Shown piece after piece: positions 1 to 6,780 of a stretch of DNA of 6,780 bases. Position 1 is the stretch's first letter. Each line of letters begins with the position of its first letter. Source of the DNA: Flavobacteriaceae bacterium (GTDB taxonomy: Bacteria > Bacteroidota > Bacteroidia > Flavobacteriales > Flavobacteriaceae); the NCBI GenBank assembly GCA_030618945.1, contig JAUXCI010000134.1:1-6780 (forward strand), written 5' to 3'. The notes under the pieces were generated by a model, which was not told the DNA's origin, did not search any database, and saw nothing but the letters and a program-made list of their open reading frames with translations. Both the position numbers and the translations under genes were made by a program.

Positions 1-1799
<1,799 letters not shown>

Positions 1800-1806
1800 G
1801 ACTAAT

Positions 1807-2460
1807 TTAAAGTTCCAAGACTTTTACTTTGCTTCTGGTTGAATATACTTTACCCTCATTATGCAGCTCTTTTAATAACCGGGTTACAACAACCCTGGAG
1901 GTATTGAGGTCATCAGCAATTTCCTGATGCGTAATCTCAAGATTAACGTCCTGCTTTATTTTTGCTTTATCGACCAGGTATTTTAACAAACGTTGGTTCA
2001 TATTTTGAAAAGCCAGTCCGTCAATTGATTCCACCATTTCTAATAATCGGAAGTGGTATGAGTCAATGATAAAATGTCTCCACGATTTGTATTTAGCCAG
2101 CCAATCGTCAATATGTTCAACCGGAAGAAAAATGGCTTCAGTATCATTTTCCACTATAGCCTTAAAGATACTTTCTTTTCTATTGATACAATTGATAAAG
2201 GATATGGCACATGTATCACCTTTTTCCAAAAAATATAAGACCAGTTCATCACCTTTTTTTTCACGTCGAATAATTTTCACTGCCCCTTTAAGAATGAGTG
2301 GGATATGGGTCATGTTTTGCCCAATATCTATTAAAGTTTCTCCACTTTTATATTTTTCGACAAAACCAACATTTACAATTTCTTCGATAAGTTCCTTTTC
2401 AAAAACAAGTGAATAATATTCGTTTAACTTTTCTCTTAAAATGGCTTCTTGTGCGTTCAT
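1807..2460 (-). CDS. Crp/Fnr-family transcriptional regulator with two cysteines
   Basis: Cytoplasmic one-component DNA-binding regulator of 217 aa, a normal length for the family. Residues about 15-125 form the cyclic-nucleotide-binding-like beta-roll (GETLIDIGQ, ILKGAVKIIRR, YFLEKGDTC). Residues about 130-160 are the dimer helix, and about 173-217 the HTH_Crp winged helix (ITHQEIADDLNTSRVVVTRLL). The recognition helix has S188-R189-V190-V191-V192-T193-R194; E. coli CRP has Glu at the V190 position, so DNA specificity should differ. The phosphate-binding cassette lacks the Glu/Arg pair that binds cAMP in CRP, and there is no N-terminal Cys cluster as in Fnr. The only cysteines are C84 and C91, in the loop where cAMP would sit, which suggests a thiol-based signal (inference). 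It is convergent with ligA (7-bp gap) and lies downstream of the porin's terminator, so it is transcribed separately from its own promoter. The target genes are unproven; the adjacent rhodanese-porin unit is the obvious candidate. Confidence 0.9.
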   Translation of the reverse strand: MNAQEAILREKLNEYYSLVFEKELIEEIVNVGFVEKYKSGETLIDIGQNMTHIPLILKGAVKIIRREKKGDELVLYFLEKGDTCAISFINCINRKESIFKAIVENDTEAIFLPVEHIDDWLAKYKSWRHFIIDSYHFRLLEMVESIDGLAFQNMNQRLLKYLVDKAKIKQDVNLEITHQEIADDLNTSRVVVTRLLKELHNEGKVYSTRSKVKVLEL

Positions 2461-2488
2461 TTTTCTTGATTAATCTTATACAAGCGAC

Positions 2489-2519
2489 CAAAGTTAGTTT
2501 AAAAAAACAATTGTTACAA
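2489..2519 (-). promoter_or_regulatory. Bacteroidota-type promoter of the Crp/Fnr gene
   Basis: Read on the minus strand, TTG (2519-2517) is followed by 20 bases and then TAACTTTG (2496-2489). This matches the Bacteroidota primary sigma-factor pattern of a -33 TTG and a -7 TAnnTTTG about 19-21 bases apart. Transcription would begin near 2483, giving a leader of about 22 nt before the ATG at 2460. No Shine-Dalgarno sequence is seen, as is usual in this phylum. Confidence 0.75.
2504..2517. promoter_or_regulatory. Possible autoregulatory operator, AAAAC-AATT-GTTAC
   Basis: This site lies in the spacer of the regulator's promoter and overlaps its -33 TTG by one base. It contains the perfect 10-bp palindrome AACAATTGTT (2506-2515) and shares AAC-AA-N2-GTTAC with the better inverted repeat at 5853-5866. 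Binding here would block RNA polymerase, so autorepression is the simplest reading. One half-site is degenerate and the region is AT-rich, so chance is not excluded. Confidence 0.4.
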
Positions 2520-2535
2520 GATTTAATGAAATTCA

Positions 2536-2573
2536 ATAAAAAACTCTTTGACTAAAGTCAAAGAGTTTTTTAT
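2536..2573 (-). terminator. Intrinsic terminator after the rhodanese-porin unit
   Basis: A perfect stem (2536-2552 with 2557-2573; GC-containing core ACTCTTTGAC/GTCAAAGAGT) closes a 4-nt loop, TAAA. Runs of six A and six T flank the core, so the hairpin has a U-tract on either strand. It starts 40 bp beyond the porin stop codon and lies before the regulator's promoter, so it should end the porin transcript and separate it from the regulator gene. No plus-strand gene needs it. Confidence 0.88.
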
Positions 2574-2613
2574 CAGAATTGACGCTGATTGGTTTAGGCA
2601 AACAAATAATTAA

Positions 2614-3654
2614 TTACCAAACTACTTGAATCTGAGCTAAGAATTTATCGTTATCCTCATTGAGAACGGTTTCAATATTAGCCTGATAGTTTACTTGTAA
2701 ACGCACATTTTTGTTAAAGAAGTAATTAAGACCAACAGTCATTCTTTCGCTGTATCGGTAAGGTACATCTTTATAATCAAGGTCCTGATCAAAGTATTCA
2801 TATTTTAATACAGGTTGAAGATTCCATTTGGTGTCATACCAAATCATTCCGTAGGCCCCAGCTCTTTTTTCTCCAAGTGCAAGAGGTTCTGAACCACAAC
2901 CGGCGTCGGCTCCGGGGTCAAAAGCGCCTTCGTCATAAATATATTCCCCTTGAATGTGAAGATTATTGATGTCGAAAAGTACCTCCCCACCATAGGTAGT
3001 TCTGCTGGATTCATTATCATTCAATTTAGGATAACCATATCTGAAACTTGCTCCAATCTGCATAAAATCAAATAGCTTATAGGTAGCACGTCCTATGATA
3101 TCTTTTTTATTATTGTTGTCTATTTCATTTAGACCGTGGCCATTCATTACAGCGAAAGCATAGGTAAATCTGGTATTGATATTACCACCAAACACCGCAA
3201 CCCCATAATCTCTTTGAGGAACCACCAATTGATCAGAAATTATAGCCCTATCAATGGTAATCAACGCGTTACATGCTGTTGACACTTCCAAACCAAAAGG
3301 TTGTTTAAAAGAACCTGCTGAAATTCTGGCCCAATTGTATTTGTCCCAGGTAACAAATGCATCCATTAAATAGGCACTTCCTACGCCTCCAATAAACGGG
3401 CTTGCTTCAACCATAAAATAGTAAGACCAGTCTTCAAATACGCGGCCCCGAACACCAATTCGCGCTCTTCTGAATTTAAAAGTACTTTCTGCAGGGTCTG
3501 ATAAAGAGTAATTATACTCAGGTTGTATATATCCAAATATTTTAACTTTCGGAGGAGCAATCGTGTCATTAGGATCATCGGCATCGCAGCCTTGAGCCTG
3601 TACTTGACTCGTGAAGGCAGCAATAAACAGTAAAAACAATATAATATTTTTCAT
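2614..3654 (-). CDS. Outer-membrane porin of the Porin_O_P (OprO/OprP-like) type
   Basis: Predicted 346-aa outer-membrane beta-barrel that lets small solutes, probably anions, into the periplasm. A signal peptide is clear: hydrophobic residues 4-15, then VQA-QG with cleavage after A20. The early segment FKFRRARIGVRGR (59-71) followed by WSYYF is the hallmark of the phosphate-selective porin O/P family; its arginines suit anion binding. Alternating aromatic/polar strands follow through the protein, and it ends in a terminal aromatic, QIQVVW, as expected for a BAM-inserted barrel. Mature cysteines C23, C128 and C253 are uncommon in such proteins. It is last in the unit, 21 bp after the lipoprotein gene, and is followed by the terminator at 2536-2573. 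Coupling to two exported rhodaneses suggests a sulfur oxyanion such as thiosulfate rather than phosphate (inference). The family assignment is firm, the substrate is not. Confidence 0.85.
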   Translation of the reverse strand: MKNIILFLLFIAAFTSQVQAQGCDADDPNDTIAPPKVKIFGYIQPEYNYSLSDPAESTFKFRRARIGVRGRVFEDWSYYFMVEASPFIGGVGSAYLMDAFVTWDKYNWARISAGSFKQPFGLEVSTACNALITIDRAIISDQLVVPQRDYGVAVFGGNINTRFTYAFAVMNGHGLNEIDNNNKKDIIGRATYKLFDFMQIGASFRYGYPKLNDNESSRTTYGGEVLFDINNLHIQGEYIYDEGAFDPGADAGCGSEPLALGEKRAGAYGMIWYDTKWNLQPVLKYEYFDQDLDYKDVPYRYSERMTVGLNYFFNKNVRLQVNYQANIETVLNEDNDKFLAQIQVVW

Positions 3655-3675
3655 CTTTTGTTATTTAAAGATTAA

Positions 3676-4692
3676 TTATTGAACCAGTGGTAAATTTTTG
3701 GGAACAGAAGAACCAACACCCCATTGGTTGGTGCTCCATGCGGGGTTTGAATGGAAAATTCCATTCATTCCAAAAGTCATGCTATAAGCATTGTAGCCCA
3801 ATACATTTAACCATGCAGTAGTCACTGCCGAAGTTTGTCCGGTATAACAGTAGGTAATCACCTGGGTGTTTTTATCCGAATCCAATTCTTTATAACCATC
3901 ACCTTCCAACTTTAATTCTTCTTTTATTCTATAGGCGTTATCAGTGATATGACCAAAATCTTTATAGTCTCCTTCTACAAAATAATTGTTGATAAAATAA
4001 TTTTGAGGTGAATTCAAGACATCTGTTCCACTGGCAGTTTTAAAACCGTTCTCAATTACTATTGCAACTCTTTGTCTTAGAATTTCAGCTCCGTCTGTAG
4101 AAATGATATCGATAAAAGGGTCATCATGAATTTGTACTGCTGGTGCATCTTTGTAAGACCAGTTTGTATGACCATCGGCTTCATCTCCAGTATTGCCGTT
4201 CCAGGAACCGGCAGTTGCTGGATTCCAGCCTGACATACCCCATTTTAGGGCTTGGGCGTTAGGGTGTCCGGCTAATCTTAGTAAGGAAGTTGCATAGCAG
4301 GCGGTTTGACCCGAGTAGCAAACTACAAGTACTTGTTTACTTGCCTGATCGGCTTCAGTTAAGATATCCGCGAAAGCTACATTTTTGGCACCTAGGATAT
4401 GACCTGTGTTAAAGGCTTCTGCATTTCTAATATCGAGAATTGAATACTTGGCTAAAAATGCAGGTAAGTCTGCTTCTGCAGGGGCACCTACAACGAATTT
4501 GACTTCTCCCCCAGGCCCGCTTATTACATTTGTAAGGTCCAGCTCATTGTCGAGCATATAGGTTTTCATTGTTGTAAAAGCAGGTTCAAGAATCGGATTT
4601 TCAGGATTGATATCTTCTCCTCTGTCACATGAACTTAGAAATAGTGCAGGGACGCATAAAAATGCTAAGATGAATAATTTTACTTTTTTCAT
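3676..4692 (-). CDS. Tandem-rhodanese lipoprotein, both catalytic Cys present
   Basis: A 338-aa exported protein with two rhodanese-like domains; rhodaneses carry sulfane sulfur as a Cys persulfide and pass it to thiophiles. The N-terminus is a lipoprotein signal: MKKVK, a hydrophobic core, then L19-S20-S21-C22. The residues after Cys are acidic (D23, E26, D27), which may suit the Bacteroidota lipoprotein export signal, but no perfect match is seen. Domain 1 (about 70-160) has ILDIRNAEAFNTGHI and the loop C125-Y-S-G-Q-T. Domain 2 (about 205-325) has a degenerate start (INNYFVEGDYKDFGHI, lacking the usual D-x-R) but keeps C282-Y-T-G-Q-T. Two potentially active cysteines differ from classic two-domain thiosulfate sulfurtransferases, where only the second domain is active. 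It is paralogous along its whole length to the 334-aa protein encoded 36 bp upstream, and the porin gene follows 21 bp downstream. The donor and acceptor are unknown. Confidence 0.87.
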   Translation of the reverse strand: MKKVKLFILAFLCVPALFLSSCDRGEDINPENPILEPAFTTMKTYMLDNELDLTNVISGPGGEVKFVVGAPAEADLPAFLAKYSILDIRNAEAFNTGHILGAKNVAFADILTEADQASKQVLVVCYSGQTACYATSLLRLAGHPNAQALKWGMSGWNPATAGSWNGNTGDEADGHTNWSYKDAPAVQIHDDPFIDIISTDGAEILRQRVAIVIENGFKTASGTDVLNSPQNYFINNYFVEGDYKDFGHITDNAYRIKEELKLEGDGYKELDSDKNTQVITYCYTGQTSAVTTAWLNVLGYNAYSMTFGMNGIFHSNPAWSTNQWGVGSSVPKNLPLVQ

Positions 4693-4728
4693 GATTTTAA
4701 TTTTTTTTGAATTATATTTTGAATTAGT

Positions 4729-5733
4729 TTACTCCACAACGGGGTACATGTTCACATTTTTTTTCGTAAACGCTTCCCATCCGTTATCTTTTAAAGTCTT
4801 GTGCATAAAGCTGTTGGATCCGTATGCAAGGTTACCTGCTTTATAACCTAATATGTTTAGATAGGCTACTACATAGGCTGTTTCCTGCCCGGTTGCGCCA
4901 TATACAAGGACTTGCTTATCTGTAGGTAAAGTATAAAGATCAGCTGCTGATGTTAATGAACTATTAGGTTCGTATTGGACAGCTTGAGGGATATGACCTT
5001 TACTATATCTGTCATCAGTATTGTAATCGATGATATAATAGTTGTCAGGATTCGCAAATACGTCGACTGATTTTACAATAGATTCTTTATAAGGAGTGGC
5101 AAAGGCAGTTTCCAATCGAGTTCTAAGTATGGCTTCAGCTTCAGATTGTCCTGTTTCTAAAACTGGAAGAGATCCATTGGCTGCTTTTGCGTTGGCAGAA
5201 ATCTCGATTTTTTGAGCATAATCACTAGAAGTATTCTTGAGCCATGAATTCTCTGCAAAATCTACCCTCCAGGAACTCATACCCCAATTCATATTATAAG
5301 TATTGTCATAACCTGCAATACGTAAAAGCCCGGTGTAATAAGCCGCTGACTGACCTGAATAGCAAACCAGGACAATCTTATCGTAATCGGCAGGAACGAT
5401 ATTTTTTTCGAAATAAGTTAATAAATCCGCTGCCGGTACATTGTTTGCGTTTTTTATATGGCCATATTCAAACCAACTTTCACTGCGAATATCAATGATA
5501 TGATATTTGACGTTTTTAAGATTCTTTTTTACCTCGCTTGCAGGAATGAGAGCAGGTGCGTCAGGGCTATTAATAAAATTTCTGTTGGTTTCAAGGAAAT
5601 TCAACAAGACTTCAAATTCACTTGGAGGAACAGGATTTGTGTTCGCTTGATATTCATTTACGCCCTTAAAACCACTGAGTAAAACAATGGATGATAAGAG
5701 TATGGTTAATAGAATAAGAGATAATTTTTTCAT
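4729..5733 (-). CDS. Exported tandem-rhodanese protein, second domain lacks catalytic Cys
   Basis: A 334-aa protein and first gene of the three-gene unit, paralogous to the next gene. A signal-peptide-like N-terminus (MKK, hydrophobic 4-20) ends in L19-S20-G21-F22: this is lipobox-like, but Phe stands exactly where the paralog has its lipidated C22. It is therefore either cleaved by signal peptidase I further on (for example after YQA, 28-30) or stays as an N-terminal anchor. Domain 1 (about 62-155) has IIDIRSESWFEYGHI and an intact loop C124-Y-S-G-Q-S. Domain 2 (about 195-325) keeps IIDY, D-R-Y-S-K-G-H-I and the flanking LVY...TGQETAYVVAYLNILGY, but the catalytic position is G279. The arrangement (active first, inactive second) is the reverse of classic thiosulfate sulfurtransferases. 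The ATG at 5733 is chosen because the signal peptide begins there; no Shine-Dalgarno is visible. Periplasmic sulfur transfer is inferred. Confidence 0.86.
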   Translation of the reverse strand: MKKLSLILLTILLSSIVLLSGFKGVNEYQANTNPVPPSEFEVLLNFLETNRNFINSPDAPALIPASEVKKNLKNVKYHIIDIRSESWFEYGHIKNANNVPAADLLTYFEKNIVPADYDKIVLVCYSGQSAAYYTGLLRIAGYDNTYNMNWGMSSWRVDFAENSWLKNTSSDYAQKIEISANAKAANGSLPVLETGQSEAEAILRTRLETAFATPYKESIVKSVDVFANPDNYYIIDYNTDDRYSKGHIPQAVQYEPNSSLTSAADLYTLPTDKQVLVYGATGQETAYVVAYLNILGYKAGNLAYGSNSFMHKTLKDNGWEAFTKKNVNMYPVVE

Positions 5734-5779
5734 GATACAAAATTTTAAAATTCAATTGTTTATCTATTTTTAGATGGTT

Positions 5780-5787
5780 CAAAATTA
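5780..5787 (-). promoter_or_regulatory. Candidate -7 box TAATTTTG for the rhodanese-porin unit
   Basis: Minus-strand TAATTTTG fits the Bacteroidota TAnnTTTG element and would give a leader of about 40 nt before the ATG at 5733. No TTG is found 19-23 bases upstream, so if used it would need activator help. The inverted repeat at 5853-5866 would then be centred roughly 85 bases before the start, a distance compatible with a Crp-type activator. Confidence 0.3.
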
Positions 5788-5829
5788 ATTTTACAGACGT
5801 CTTATTTCTATGATATTTCTCATGATTTG

Positions 5830-5859
5830 GTAATATATAGTCAGTATAATGAGTAACAA
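5830..5859 (-). promoter_or_regulatory. Alternative weak promoter for the rhodanese-porin unit
   Basis: On the minus strand TTG (5859-5857), inside the inverted repeat, is followed by 19 bases and TATATTAC (5837-5830), which matches TAnnTTTG at only four of six defined positions. This would copy the layout of the regulator's own promoter, where the operator also overlaps the -33 element. It is an alternative to the box at 5780-5787; the sequence does not decide between them. Confidence 0.22.
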
Positions 5860-5866
5860 TAGTTAC
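5853..5866. promoter_or_regulatory. Crp/Fnr-type operator candidate GTAAC-AATA-GTTAC
   Basis: A perfect inverted repeat of two 5-bp half-sites four bases apart, the geometry of Crp/Fnr-family operators such as FNR's TTGAT-N4-ATCAA. It also reads GTA-N8-TAC, the established NtcA consensus. The regulator at 1807-2460 has a recognition helix (SRVVVTR) with Val where CRP has Glu, resembling NtcA. The site is 120 bp upstream of the first gene of the unit. A GTAACAAT core is shared with the regulator's promoter. Binding is inferred, not shown. Confidence 0.5.
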
Positions 5867-5943
5867 ATTTAAAAGCAACATATAATACAAAACAATCAGC
5901 TCATAAATAAATCACTTAAATTTTATAACACTTATATAATCAG

Positions 5944-5955
5944 TGAGTTAACTCA
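5944..5955. repeat. 12-bp perfect palindrome TGAGTTAACTCA
   Basis: A perfect dyad without spacer in the non-coding region, about 210 bp upstream of the first gene of the unit. It could be an operator for another dimeric regulator, but it has no run of T after it and is too short for a terminator. No second copy was noticed in the other gaps, so no factor can be named. Confidence 0.35.
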
Positions 5956-6005
5956 ATTTTATTTTGAGAGGACTGCAATAAAATTAAATGTGTGAAAAAA
6001 AAATT

Positions 6006-6019
6006 AGAACAAATGTTAC
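6006..6019. promoter_or_regulatory. Degenerate copy of the operator, AGAAC-AAAT-GTTAC
   Basis: One perfect half-site (GTTAC) and one imperfect half (AGAAC) with the same four-base spacing as the site at 5853-5866. It shares AAC-AA-N2-GTTAC with both other candidates, in the same orientation. It lies 153 bp from the perfect copy, so it could be an auxiliary site. Being imperfect and in AT-rich DNA, it may be chance. Confidence 0.25.
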
Positions 6020-6127
6020 TCAAGGAATTTCAGAAGGTGTATTTTGATCGAAAAAACATTTTGGAATGGCCATTTTTTTCGTCATATTTCCATAGAACTC
6101 AGGTTTAAAAATTCTAAATAACTGCAT

Positions 6128-6156
6128 AAAAAATGCCTTGTGTAAAACAAGGCATT
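6128..6156 (-). terminator. Intrinsic terminator of the rightmost rhodanese-like gene
   Basis: A 10-bp perfect stem, AATGCCTTGT (6132-6141) with ACAAGGCATT (6147-6156), closes a 5-nt loop. On the minus strand it runs directly into six T (6133-6128). It starts 27 bp beyond the stop codon at 6183, as expected for a minus-strand terminator. It isolates the rightmost gene from the three-gene unit, so the two are separate transcripts even though they point the same way. Confidence 0.88.
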
Positions 6157-6182
6157 CAATAGGATCTTTGGTTAATAAATGA

Positions 6183-6780
6183 TTAGCATCCTCCTTCAGG
6201 TACTCTTTTCTTCTTTTTAGGTGCAGTGATTACTTTCTTTTTTGGCTTCTCTTTTACTTCTTTTACCGATTTATCACTTTTTGCCGATGCCATAACTTGC
6301 GCAAAGTTTACATTTTGCTTTTCTAAAGGAGCATTTTTGATCTGAAAGGTTTTGTCAATATATTCCGTTTCAATGCAAAGTATTTTTACATTATCATATC
6401 CCAATTGATAGAGTAACATCCAACCGGTATTTGCATTATCAGGATCTTTACCATATAACAGAATTTCTTTTCCGTTTGATTTTAATTCATCCAAAAATTT
6501 AATACTATTCTCGTTAAAAATATCATGTCTTGAAATATTTACCGCATTGTCCATATGACCTTTTTCATATTCAAAATTAGTTCGAATATCTATTAGGGTA
6601 TATTGAGAATCATCAAGTTTATCCAGATCATCAAGAGATAATATATAATCTTTTTTAACGATTTTTTCTAAGGTACTTGCTGAATTTTTTTCAAAAACAT
6701 ATTGGGGCCTTCTAAAGGTTAAAAAGCCTATTAATATGACAAGTAAAAATAAAACTGCAGAAATTGATATTCGTTTTGTT
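6183..6780 (-). CDS. Membrane-anchored rhodanese-like protein without catalytic Cys, Gly-Gly-Cys tail; 5' end outside
   Basis: The frame stays open from the stop at 6183 to the right edge: 198 residues, with no in-frame ATG before 6554. The ATG at 6554 falls inside the rhodanese domain and is not the start; the true start is probably a few codons outside, since a Lys/Arg-led hydrophobic segment (residues 4-22, SISAVLFLLVILIGFLTF region) is just visible as an N-terminal anchor. The rhodanese-like domain then shows TLIDIRTNFEYEKGHMDNAVNI and LLYGKDPDNANTGWMLLYQLGYDNV. The catalytic position is Gly (GGT at 6450-6452). The last 32 residues hold 12 Lys and end VPEGGC. From memory, Bacteroidota have a family of anchored rhodanese-like proteins with a non-Cys loop and a Lys-rich EGGC ending; this fits it, and its function is not established to my knowledge. 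It probably faces the periplasm as a binding or scaffold protein (inference). Confidence 0.8.
   Translation of the reverse strand, partial: TKRISISAVLFLLVILIGFLTFRRPQYVFEKNSASTLEKIVKKDYILSLDDLDKLDDSQYTLIDIRTNFEYEKGHMDNAVNISRHDIFNENSIKFLDELKSNGKEILLYGKDPDNANTGWMLLYQLGYDNVKILCIETEYIDKTFQIKNAPLEKQNVNFAQVMASAKSDKSVKEVKEKPKKKVITAPKKKKRVPEGGC

Larger units (their letters stand above)
5734..6182. other. 449-bp AT-rich non-coding region, likely regulatory
   Basis: This stretch separates the start of the three-gene unit from the end of the rightmost gene. It must hold the unit's promoter and 5' leader on the minus strand. No convincing gene is seen on either strand; the longest frames are short, AT-rich and lack family resemblance. 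Visible elements are a candidate -7 box (5780-5787), an inverted repeat with a promoter-like pair (5830-5866), a 12-bp palindrome (5944-5955), a degenerate operator copy (6006-6019) and a terminator (6128-6156). Its length is generous compared with the 21-36-bp gaps inside the unit. Confidence 0.7.

Noticed and set aside
1800..1806. Shared terminator between ligA and the convergent regulator
   Set aside because: Only 7 bp separate the stops and no hairpin with a T run is seen there; any overlap of transcripts cannot be judged from sequence.
2066..2416. 116-aa plus-strand frame opposite the Crp/Fnr gene
   Set aside because: Antisense shadow of a clear gene; no domain and no promoter.
3381..3623. 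80-aa minus-strand frame inside the porin gene
   Set aside because: Out-of-frame shadow of the porin, which has family motifs and a signal peptide.
5666..5890. 74-aa minus-strand open frame overlapping the first rhodanese gene's start
   Set aside because: AT-rich composition, no recognisable domain, and it overlaps a well-supported signal peptide in another frame.
5988..6047. 19-codon plus-strand frame (MCEKKIRTNV...)
   Set aside because: Too short, no promoter or conserved feature visible, and it spans the degenerate operator copy; no support for translation.
6053..6090. Hairpin formed by a CGAAAAAA and TTTTTTCG pair
   Set aside because: Arms are almost pure A/T runs around a long loop, expected often by chance in this AT-rich gap, and no gene ends there.
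6552..6554. ATG as the start of a 123-aa protein
   Set aside because: The same frame continues to the right edge with an anchor segment and the D-I-R part of a rhodanese fold, so this Met is internal (GHMDNA).

Overview
The window looks like a low-GC Bacteroidota chromosome segment, probably from Flavobacteriia. This rests on the LigA sequence style, a TTG-N20-TAnnTTTG promoter, starts preceded by A-rich leaders instead of strong Shine-Dalgarno sequences, a Crp/Fnr regulator of the type common in this phylum, and a Porin_O_P-type outer-membrane protein. The genus cannot be fixed from the sequence alone.

Layout, left to right. (1) 1-1799, plus strand: ligA, NAD+-dependent DNA ligase, lacking about 70 N-terminal residues because the window begins inside it. 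(2) 1807-2460, minus strand: a Crp/Fnr-family regulator, convergent with ligA across a 7-bp gap, with a good Bacteroidota promoter at 2489-2519. (3) 2536-2573: a strong hairpin terminator. (4) 5733 down to 2614, minus strand: a tight three-gene unit made of an exported double-rhodanese protein, a second double-rhodanese lipoprotein paralogous to it, and an outer-membrane porin (gaps of 36 and 21 bp). (5) 5734-6182: a 449-bp non-coding stretch with inverted repeats and a second terminator. (6) 6183 to the right edge, minus strand: a third, membrane-anchored rhodanese-like protein with a Lys-rich tail ending in Gly-Gly-Cys; its first few codons lie outside.

Working model (inference). Apart from ligA, the window is a cell-envelope sulfur-handling locus. 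The porin would admit a small anion such as thiosulfate, and two tandem-rhodanese proteins outside the inner membrane would carry or transfer sulfane sulfur. A membrane-anchored rhodanese-like protein without the active Cys would act as a binding or scaffold partner. The adjacent regulator has exactly two cysteines (C84, C91) and lacks both Fnr-type cluster ligands and the usual cAMP-binding Glu/Arg pair, so it could be a thiol or persulfide sensor.

The most interesting regulatory signal is an inverted repeat, GTAAC-N4-GTTAC, at 5853-5866 upstream of the three-gene unit. Related sites occur in the regulator's own promoter (2504-2517) and at 6006-6019. The geometry fits a Crp/Fnr-family dimer, and GTA-N8-TAC is the known NtcA pattern; the regulator's recognition helix (SRVVVTR) resembles that of NtcA. 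Across the rhodanese proteins, catalytic Cys is kept in three domains and replaced by Gly in two, and the lipobox Cys is kept in only one of the two paralogs.
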